This document shows positions 1 through 4,572 of a stretch of DNA of 6,265 bases, piece by piece. Under the pieces are notes generated by a model. The model was not told where the DNA came from. It was given only the letters and a program-made list of their open reading frames with translations, and did not search any database. The first letter of the stretch is position 1, and every line of letters begins with the position of its first letter. The translations under genes were made by a program, and so were the position numbers. The DNA lies in assembly GCA_023452965.1 (NCBI GenBank), contig JAEXUU010000607.1, positions 1 through 6,265 on the forward strand. Direction: 5' to 3'. The stretch comes from Pseudomonadota bacterium (GTDB taxonomy: Bacteria; Pseudomonadota; Alphaproteobacteria; Rhizobiales; Beijerinckiaceae).

Positions 1-502
1 CGCCATGTCGGTCCGGTGCGATCTGCGGGGCATAGCGGGCCAGAGCGTGCGCAGCGCCCCAGGTGTCGGCGATCGCGCCCCGAGCCGCGATCCCGGACAT
101 GGCAAGCCGGCCGATGAGGCCGTCCAGCATCGCACTTTCGCCGCCATGGAGATGATCGGCGCCCGTCGAGTCGATGATGATCCCGTCCGGCGGATCGGGA
201 GCGACGACGGGAGCGTATCGGAGGAGCCAGGCCGCGAGCCGGTCGAGCGCCTCGGCGTCGCCTACCGGGTCGGCGTCCTGCACGATGAGTCCGGGCGCCA
301 GGACCTGGGCCTTGGTGACGGGCATGCCAACGCGCAGGCCAGCAGCGCGGGCAGCGGCGTCAGCCGCCAGCACCACCCGCCTGTTCCCGTCGCGGCCAAT
401 CAGGACGAGCGGCGCCTCAGCCGGAGGCGCCGCGTCGCCAGCCTTCCGCCGTAGCCGGTCGGTGGACCAGCTCGGCAGGAAGAGCGAGACGACCCGTGTC
501 AT
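1..502 (-). CDS. imuB: ImuB, inactive Y-family DNA polymerase homologue (N-terminal 167 codons, cut by the window edge)
   Basis: Seen: an open frame runs without a stop from an ATG at 502 to the left edge. The protein begins MTRVVSLFLPSWSTDRLRR, a typical ImuB opening. It continues with a Y-polymerase-like core: LVLIGRDGNRRVV around residues 32-44, GLRVGMPVTKAQ around 55-66, and DGIIIDSTGADHLHGGE at 106-122. Known of the family: ImuB resembles DNA polymerase IV but lacks the full acidic catalytic set. It binds the beta clamp and bridges ImuA and the polymerase DnaE2 in SOS-induced error-prone lesion bypass. Here the usual first catalytic Asp region (DxDxFF-like) is replaced by LFLPSW, which fits a non-catalytic role. 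The start overlaps the 3' end of imuA by 86 bp in another frame, so the two are almost surely one transcript. The little-finger and C-terminal clamp-binding parts are outside the window. The identification is confident; the exact start is somewhat less so. Confidence 0.9.
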   Translation of the reverse strand, partial: MTRVVSLFLPSWSTDRLRRKAGDAAPPAEAPLVLIGRDGNRRVVLAADAAARAAGLRVGMPVTKAQVLAPGLIVQDADPVGDAEALDRLAAWLLRYAPVVAPDPPDGIIIDSTGADHLHGGESAMLDGLIGRLAMSGIAARGAIADTWGAAHALARYAPQIAPDRHG

Positions 503-1169
503 CGCACGCCTCCACTTCGAAATCTGCACTTTCGCCCGCGCGAGCGCGGATCAGTTCGACCAGCCAGCGGGCTCGACCCACGCCCGGAACGGGAAGCGAT
601 GTCGAAGGCAAAGCGGAGACGCGCCAGCGCGTCATCGCCGCTGTAGGCTGGCCGAAGTCTGTAGCCTCTGTCTGTCGCCGCCAGCGTCGCAGCGCGATCC
701 CGATCGATCCGGTGCCTTCGGCCGCCAGTTGCAGGCGCCGCGAGGCGGTCATGGAAAGTCGGGCCACTTCACCAAGGACGGCGCCCAGGCCACCGTGGCG
801 CAGGCCTTCCTCCATGCAGGCGAGCACGGTCTTGTCGTCGCCGGCTTCGAGATAGATCACGCGATCGGATGCAAGGCCTGCTTGGGCGATCGCTGGCGCG
901 AAGAGGTCGGGGCGCGTGATGCACCAAAGGATCTTGCCCTTCGTGCGGGCGGCGATCCCGGCGCTGAAGAGGGCGGCAGCGGCTCCATCGATCGCGCCGT
1001 TGCCGCCGCCGGCGATCTCATGCAGGGCGCCGAGCGCGAGTCCTCCGCCGGGTAGGCGCGAGTCGACCTCGGCAATCCCGAAGGGGAGAACCGATTTGGC
1101 GCGCCGGCTGCGACCTTCGATCTTTTCGATCTGCGCGCGCAAAGACTCTATGGCGGGCTCGGGCCGCAA
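417..1169 (-). CDS. imuA: ImuA, RecA-like SOS mutagenesis protein
   Basis: ImuA is a RecA/SulA-related cytoplasmic protein that works with ImuB and DnaE2 in damage-induced mutagenesis. Seen: 250 aa, within the normal family range. An N-terminal helix (ESLRAQIEKIEG, about residues 8-19) is followed by the family signature VLPFGIAEVDSRLPGGGLALGALHE (about 27-51), split here only by description. A RecA-like core follows: KILWCITRPDLFAPAI (79-94) and RVIYLEAGDDKTVLACMEEGLR (103-124). Where RecA has its P-loop, this protein has EIAGGGNGAIDG, without GKT/GKS, so normal ATP binding is doubtful; degenerate P-loops are usual in ImuA. The start is TTG at 1169. No ATG or GTG lies between it and an in-frame stop at 1203-1205, and a GGAGG Shine-Dalgarno sits 12 nt upstream (1182-1186). 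An ATG at 1206 is in another frame. Its 3' end overlaps imuB, and a LexA box lies upstream. Confidence 0.88.
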   Translation of the reverse strand: MRPEPAIESLRAQIEKIEGRSRRAKSVLPFGIAEVDSRLPGGGLALGALHEIAGGGNGAIDGAAAALFSAGIAARTKGKILWCITRPDLFAPAIAQAGLASDRVIYLEAGDDKTVLACMEEGLRHGGLGAVLGEVARLSMTASRRLQLAAEGTGSIGIALRRWRRQTEATDFGQPTAAMTRWRVSALPSTSLPVPGVGRARWLVELIRARAGESADFEVEACDDTGRLALPAELVHRPATAEGWRRGASG

Positions 1170-1181
1170 GCTCGTTCTTGA

Positions 1182-1186
1182 CCTCC
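1182..1186 (-). promoter_or_regulatory. Ribosome-binding site that decides the imuA start
   Basis: On the minus strand a GGAGG sits 12 nt before the TTG at 1169. The spacing is longer than ideal, but no other initiation codon is available in the imuA frame before the upstream in-frame stop at 1203-1205. The motif is therefore the main support for a TTG start. Confidence 0.5.
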
Positions 1187-1206
1187 AAGGGCGGGTTCTT
1201 CGTCAT

Positions 1207-1221
1207 GTTCGCTATTTGTTC
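1207..1221 (-). promoter_or_regulatory. LexA (SOS) box of alphaproteobacterial type
   Basis: Seen: GTTCGCTATTTGTTC on the plus strand, which reads GAACAAATAGCGAAC towards imuA. This is a perfect GTTC-N7-GTTC direct repeat. Known: this is the LexA operator of Alphaproteobacteria, unlike the CTG-N10-CAG palindrome of Gammaproteobacteria, and it is commonly found before imuA-imuB-dnaE2 cassettes. It lies 38 bp upstream of the TTG start of imuA, where LexA would cover the -10 region. Inference: LexA represses imuAB here until DNA damage. Confidence 0.85.
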
Positions 1222-1238
1222 TATCTTTCAGGAACGAG

Positions 1239-1244
1239 AGTCAA
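1239..1244 (-). promoter_or_regulatory. Probable -35 element of the imuAB promoter
   Basis: On the minus strand TTGACT (5 of 6 matches to TTGACA) lies 17 nt before the first GAAC of the LexA box. The -10 would then be GAACAA at 1216-1221, a poor TATAAT match that coincides with the operator. Transcription would begin near 1209, leaving a leader of about 40 nt before the imuA TTG. The IS target duplication begins only 15 bp further upstream, so this element has survived the insertion. Confidence 0.55.
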
Positions 1245-1259
1245 GCCCGGATCGGCGTG

Positions 1260-1267
1260 AGCGAGGG
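1260..1267. repeat. Left copy of the 8-bp target-site duplication of the IS66 element
   Basis: AGCGAGGG directly precedes the left inverted repeat and is repeated exactly after the right one (4491-4498). Eight base pairs is the duplication length known for IS66-family transposition. The perfect match indicates a single, fairly recent insertion at this place. Confidence 0.95.
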
Positions 1268-1287
1268 GTAACCGTCCGGTCTCGGCC
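1268..1287 (+). repeat. Left terminal inverted repeat of the IS66 element
   Basis: GTAACCGTCCGGTCTCGGCC is identical to the reverse complement of 4471-4490, with 20 of 20 matches. The identity stops abruptly after the twentieth base. The GTAA tip is of the kind found in IS66 ends. This is the presumed binding and cleavage site for the transposition proteins. Confidence 0.95.
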
Positions 1288-1321
1288 GCCTTGCGCGGTG
1301 GGCGGCATTTCCCGAACGGTG

Positions 1322-1347
1322 TGACCTTAAGTCTAGCTTTAAGGTCA
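1322..1347 (+). promoter_or_regulatory. Inverted repeat (hairpin) covering the tnpA ribosome-binding site and start
   Basis: TGACCTTAA (1322-1330) and TTAAGGTCA (1339-1347) form a perfect 9-bp stem with an 8-nt loop (GTCTAGCT). The right arm contains the AAGG Shine-Dalgarno (1341-1344) and ends on the A of the ATG at 1347. In RNA the hairpin would hide the initiation site. In DNA it could equally be an operator for a dimeric protein such as TnpA itself. Insertion sequences such as IS10 and IS200 are known to use structures like this to block translation from read-through transcripts. Its role here is inference. Confidence 0.55.
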
Positions 1348-1766
1348 TGGCGATGGTTCGGGCTGAGGTTCTGGGCGCGATCGAGCGGCGGCGGCGCTGG
1401 CGCTATGAGGACAAGGTCCGGATCGTCGAGGAGAGTTTTTCGGCGGGTGTGACGGTGACGGATGTCGCGCGACGCAACGGGGTCGCGGCAAGCCTGGTTT
1501 TCACGTGGCGGCGTCAGGCGAAGCTGGGGCAGTTGGGCGGCGGCAGCCCGGCGCCGCTTCTGCTGCCCGTCGAACTGGCTCCTGTCGTGACCGACGTCCC
1601 GCCCACGTCGGCGTCCGAGGTTGCCTGCACAGAGCCCGCGCGCCGGAGCCGTCGTTTGTCCGGCATCATCGAGATTGCGCTCGGTTCTGGCCGCAGGCTG
1701 CGGGTCGACCGCGATGTCGACGCGGACGCGCTGCGGCGGGTGCTCGACGTGCTGGACCGGCGATGA
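1347..1766 (+). CDS. tnpA: IS66 TnpA (OrfA), helix-turn-helix accessory protein
   Basis: A 139-aa accessory protein of IS66 transposition, probably DNA-binding. Seen: a basic N-terminus ([19 protein letters not shown], 13-31), then a helix-turn-helix of the IS3/IS66 OrfA type ([22 protein letters not shown], about 35-56, with the recognition helix near its end). A Pro/Ala-rich linker follows, then a C-terminal part with [17 protein letters not shown] (105-121). Known: in IS66-type elements the small proteins TnpA and TnpB are needed along with TnpC for full transposition. Start: the ATG at 1347 gives the longest form, but the AAGG at 1341-1344 is only 2 nt away from it. An in-frame ATG at 1353, 8 nt from AAGG, is an equally good start and would give 137 aa. 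The stop overlaps the start of tnpB as ATGA. Confidence 0.9.
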   Translation: MAMVRAEVLGAIERRRRWRYEDKVRIVEESFSAGVTVTDVARRNGVAASLVFTWRRQAKLGQLGGGSPAPLLLPVELAPVVTDVPPTSASEVACTEPARRSRRLSGIIEIALGSGRRLRVDRDVDADALRRVLDVLDRR

Positions 1767-2110
1767 TCGCGATCCCTGCCGGGATGCGGGTCTATCTCGC
1801 GATGGGCCCGACGGATATGCGCAAGGGTTTCGACGGTCTGGCCGCTCTGGCGCAGCAGGCGCTGCAGCAGGATCCGTTCTCCGGCCACCTGTTCGTCTTT
1901 CGTGGCCGCCGGGGCGATCTTCTGAAGGTGTTGTACTGGGATGGACAAGGCTTCTGCCTGTTCGCCAAGCGATTGGAGAAGGGCCGCTTCATCTGGCCGG
2001 TGACGACCGACGGCGTGGTGCGGCTGACGCCGGCGCAGCTCTCCATGCTGCTGGAGGGGATCGATTGGCGCGCGCCGATTCGAACCGATCGCCCCAGCCT
2101 GGCGCTGTGA
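1763..2110 (+). CDS. tnpB: IS66 TnpB (OrfB), accessory transposition protein
   Basis: A 115-aa protein, exactly the usual size for the IS66 Orf2 family. Note that it is unrelated to the IS605/IS200 RNA-guided nuclease also called TnpB. Seen: the near-invariant motif [10 protein letters not shown] (17-26), the core [18 protein letters not shown] (43-60) followed by [14 protein letters not shown] (63-76), and the ending [10 protein letters not shown] (93-102). Its biochemical role is not well defined, but it is required for efficient transposition of IS66-type elements. The ATG shares bases with the tnpA stop codon (ATGA), and no strong Shine-Dalgarno stands before it, so translation is probably coupled to tnpA. 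About 100 bp separate it from tnpC. Confidence 0.93.
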   Translation: MIAIPAGMRVYLAMGPTDMRKGFDGLAALAQQALQQDPFSGHLFVFRGRRGDLLKVLYWDGQGFCLFAKRLEKGRFIWPVTTDGVVRLTPAQLSMLLEGIDWRAPIRTDRPSLAL

Positions 2111-2210
2111 AGCGAGGTGCTTCGAGCCGATTCAGGACTGTGGTCCGCGGTCAAGATCGACCATGATTCAATGGCTTGGCCGCCGGCCTCGGGATAATCT
2201 CGAAAGGACC

Positions 2211-3821
2211 ATGGCGAGCGCCTCCGCAGACCTTCCCGACGACGTGGCGACGCTTCAGGCGCTGCTGATCGCGGCACGGGCCGAGACGGCCGCCCATCTG
2301 CTCATGATCGAGAAGCTGAAGGCGCAACTGGCGAAGCTGCGCCGGATGCAGTTCGGGCAGTCGTCGGAGAAGCTCGACGCCGCCATCCACCAGTTGGAGC
2401 TGGCGCTCGAGGATGTCGAGGAGGGCACGGCGGCGCGGACGGTTCTGGAGCGCGCGGTCATGCCGGCAACTCCCGACGCCCGGCAGCATCCGGTTCGTCG
2501 TCCCTTGCCCGATCATCTGCCGCGCGAGGAGATCGTGCATTGGCCAGCGGGCATCGCCGATGGCGATCTCGGCTGTGGTTGCCAGGCTTGCGGCGGACAG
2601 TTGCGCCGGCTCGGCCAGGACGAGACCGAGGTGCTGGAGCGCGTCACCCAGTTCAAGGTCGTCCGGCATATCCGCCCCAAGATCGTCTGCCGCCTGTGTG
2701 AAGCGATCGTGCAGGCGCCGATGCCGTCCCTGCCGATCGAGCGCGGGCGGCCGGGCCCTGGATTGCTCGCCCATGTGCTGGTGGCCAAGTATGCCGACCA
2801 TCTGCCGCTGTACCGCCAGTCCGAGGTCTATGCCCGCGAAGGCGTCGATCTCGACCGTTCCACCCTGGCCGATTGGGTCGGATCGGCGGCGGCGCTGCTG
2901 ACACCCCTGGCCGAGGCGATCGGCAAGCATGCCATGGCCGGGCGCGCGCTTCACGCCGACGACACGCCCGTGCCGGTGCTCGCCCCCGGGTTCGGCAAGA
3001 CCGCGACGGGCCGCCTTTGGGTCTATGTCCGCGACGAGCGCCCCCATGCCGGAGATGCCGCGCCAGCCGTCCTCTATCGCTATACGCCGGATCGGAAGGG
3101 CGTGCGCCCGCAAGGCCATCTCCAGGGCTTCGCCGGATATCTCCACGCCGACGGATATGCCGGCTTCGACAAGCTCTATGCCGGCAGCCCCGGTAAGCGC
3201 GCCGCGATCGCCGAGGTCGCCTGCTGGGCCCATGTCCGGCGCAAGTTCTTCGATATCCACCAGGCCAACGCCTCGCCGGTCGCAGCCGAGGCCTTGCGCC
3301 GGATCGGGGAGCTCTACCAGGTCGAGGACGCCGTCCGTGGCCGCCCGCCCGACGAACGGCGACGATCGCGGCAGGAGCACGCCGTTCCACGGCTCGCCAA
3401 TCTGCGGACCTGGTTCGACACGACCCTGCCCAAGCTGTCGGGCAAGAGTGAACTCGCCAGGGCGATCCGCTACGGCCTGTCGCGCTGGCCCGCGCTCACC
3501 CGCTATGCCGACCGCGGCGATCTGGAGATCGACAACAACGCCGCCGAGCGCGCGATCCGGCCGCTCGCCATCGGCCGCAAGAACTGGCTCTTCGCCGGTT
3601 CCGACAAGGGCGGCGAGCGCGCCGCCGTCATCTACACCCTGATCGGGACCGCCAGGCTCAATGGCCTTGATCCCCAGGCCTATCTCCGGGATGTTCTGGC
3701 CCGCATCGGCGACCATCCCATCAACCGCGTCGGTGAACTCGCCCCCTGGAACTGGACGAGCCATGCCCGGACTGTCGCGCCAACAGAAGCAGTTGTCGAA
3801 GGCGCTGCTGGACCTCGATGA
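2211..3821 (+). CDS. tnpC: IS66 TnpC, DDE transposase
   Basis: The catalytic transposase, which cuts and joins the IS ends. Seen, numbered from the ATG at 2211 (536 aa): a leucine-zipper-like coiled coil (about 12-75, with the family motif [13 protein letters not shown] at 44-56); a zinc-binding segment with C122, C124, C127 and C160, C163; and the RNase H-like DDE core. The likely catalytic residues are D250 in HADDTP, D314 in HADGYAGFD and E446 in [18 protein letters not shown]. The IS66 C-terminal domain (about 477-515) ends in the typical PWNW. Start: 2211 follows AAAGGA, although closely, and puts DLPDD near the N-terminus as in relatives. An in-frame ATG at 2163 would add 16 residues but lacks a ribosome-binding site. 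The last 21 residues after PWNW are an extension encoded in DNA that also starts the next gene. The frame is intact, so it is probably active. Confidence 0.93.
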   Translation: MASASADLPDDVATLQALLIAARAETAAHLLMIEKLKAQLAKLRRMQFGQSSEKLDAAIHQLELALEDVEEGTAARTVLERAVMPATPDARQHPVRRPLPDHLPREEIVHWPAGIADGDLGCGCQACGGQLRRLGQDETEVLERVTQFKVVRHIRPKIVCRLCEAIVQAPMPSLPIERGRPGPGLLAHVLVAKYADHLPLYRQSEVYAREGVDLDRSTLADWVGSAAALLTPLAEAIGKHAMAGRALHADDTPVPVLAPGFGKTATGRLWVYVRDERPHAGDAAPAVLYRYTPDRKGVRPQGHLQGFAGYLHADGYAGFDKLYAGSPGKRAAIAEVACWAHVRRKFFDIHQANASPVAAEALRRIGELYQVEDAVRGRPPDERRRSRQEHAVPRLANLRTWFDTTLPKLSGKSELARAIRYGLSRWPALTRYADRGDLEIDNNAAERAIRPLAIGRKNWLFAGSDKGGERAAVIYTLIGTARLNGLDPQAYLRDVLARIGDHPINRVGELAPWNWTSHARTVAPTEAVVEGAAGPR

Positions 3822-4452
3822 AGAGGCGATGCTGATCGAGGAACTGGACGGCTTCATTGCCGGCCTCCTCGTCTGCCCGCAGATGATCCCTCCCAGCGCC
3901 TGGCTGCCATGGGTCTGGAACAGCGCCGACGCAAAGGGCGAGCCGGTGTTCGAGAGCCTCGACCACGCCAACAAGGTGATGGGCCTGGTGATGGCGTACT
4001 ACAACGACGTCGCGCGCACGCTCTTCGACCAACCCGAGCGCTATGGTCCGATCGTCAGCATCGACAGGCGCAATGGCGAGATCCTGTGGGAGATCTGGAT
4101 CGAAGGCTTCGAAAAGGCCGTCAAGCTGAAGCCCGAAGCCTGGGTGCCCCTCGCCACAGCCGATATCGAGGCCGCCAGGGCCTGGACCGGCCTGATGATG
4201 CTCGCCGATGTCGCCCGCCGCGATCCCCGCTTCTCCGACGAGCAAATCGACGCCATCACCGCCACCGCTCACGACAAGATCGCCGACTGGGTGATCGAAC
4301 TCAACGACTGGCGCCTCGCCAACGCCGCCCCGGCGCCGACCATGACCACCCGATCAAACCCCTTCGCCGCTCCGGCTCAGAAGGTCGGGCGAAACGACCC
4401 GTGCCCCTGCGGCTCCGGCAAGAAACACAAAAAATGCTGCGGTCTCAACTGA
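3763..4452 (+). CDS. UPF0149/YecA-like protein with SEC-C zinc-binding tail, carried inside the IS66 element
   Basis: A 229-aa protein of unknown precise function. Seen: an N-terminal helical part with the UPF0149/YecA pattern [21 protein letters not shown] (24-44), and W112-I-E-G-F116 matching the W-x-x-G-F core. The C-terminal tail [18 protein letters not shown] (210-227) is a SEC-C motif with C214, C216, C225 and C226, the fold that binds zinc at the end of SecA. Known: YecA-like SEC-C proteins bind metal and some contact ribosomes. A role in transposition is not established. Start: ATG at 3763, 59 bp inside tnpC, gives the usual domain length. An upstream in-frame ATG at 3661 would only add low-complexity residues read from tnpC. 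The gene lies within the inverted repeats and target duplication, so it moves with the IS. Overlap with tnpC suggests coupled translation. Confidence 0.85.
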   Translation: MPGLSRQQKQLSKALLDLDEEAMLIEELDGFIAGLLVCPQMIPPSAWLPWVWNSADAKGEPVFESLDHANKVMGLVMAYYNDVARTLFDQPERYGPIVSIDRRNGEILWEIWIEGFEKAVKLKPEAWVPLATADIEAARAWTGLMMLADVARRDPRFSDEQIDAITATAHDKIADWVIELNDWRLANAAPAPTMTTRSNPFAAPAQKVGRNDPCPCGSGKKHKKCCGLN

Positions 4453-4470
4453 GAGCGCTAAAGCTCACAG

Positions 4471-4490
4471 GGCCGAGACCGGACGGTTAC
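4471..4490 (-). repeat. Right terminal inverted repeat of the IS66 element
   Basis: GGCCGAGACCGGACGGTTAC is the exact reverse complement of the left end (1268-1287). It lies 18 bp after the stop codon of the carried UPF0149 gene, so that gene occupies nearly all the space between tnpC and the right tip. Confidence 0.95.
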
Positions 4491-4498
4491 AGCGAGGG
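4491..4498. repeat. Right copy of the 8-bp target-site duplication
   Basis: AGCGAGGG directly follows the right inverted repeat and matches 1260-1267 exactly. Removing the IS and one copy restores a short intergenic region between the ATPase stop codon (4573-4575) and the imuA promoter. Confidence 0.95.
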
Positions 4499-4572
4499 TG
4501 CGCGACACGGTTTTACTGTCTCGTGGCTATCTGAGCGCCGCTGGGCGGTCGAGGCGCATGCAGCGAAATCGC

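Larger units (their letters stand above)
1268..4490 (+). mobile_element. Complete IS66-family insertion sequence (3223 bp) with tnpA, tnpB, tnpC and a fourth gene
   Basis: The element is bounded by perfect 20-bp inverted repeats beginning GTAACCGTCC, and by an 8-bp direct duplication. It carries the three IS66 genes in standard order on the plus strand. It also carries a UPF0149/SEC-C gene that overlaps the end of tnpC and stops 38 bp before the right tip. All reading frames are intact with recognisable catalytic residues, so it looks functional. At about 3.2 kb it exceeds the roughly 2.5 kb usual for IS66 members by about the size of the extra gene. It lies between imuA and the ATPase gene. 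I cannot assign a named IS without a database comparison. Confidence 0.95.

Noticed and set aside
1195..1210. A second LexA box (GTTC-N8-GTTC) beside the first
   Set aside because: The spacing is eight and not seven bases, which does not fit the alphaproteobacterial operator; only 1207-1221 has the right spacing.
1268..1300. Outward promoter in the left end of the IS driving imuA
   Set aside because: On the minus strand the terminal 33 bp show no TTGACA-like or TATAAT-like elements at a sensible spacing, and imuA already has its own -35 and LexA box in the flank.
1763..2110. RNA-guided nuclease TnpB with an omega RNA
   Set aside because: The gene shares only its name with IS605 TnpB. The 115-aa protein with [10 protein letters not shown] is the small IS66 Orf2 and lacks RuvC residues; nothing at the IS end resembles an omega RNA.
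2111..2119. AGCGAGGTG after tnpB resembles the target duplication AGCGAGGG
   Set aside because: Only seven consecutive bases match, in GC-rich DNA, and no inverted-repeat end lies beside it, so it is probably chance.
2151..3974. Long 607-codon minus-strand frame opposite tnpC
   Set aside because: It is the GC-rich antisense shadow of the transposase, with repetitive low-complexity sequence and no recognisable domain.
4453..4470. Terminator after the UPF0149 gene
   Set aside because: GAGC-like arms form only about four pairs plus a mismatch and no T run follows, so the evidence is too weak to annotate.
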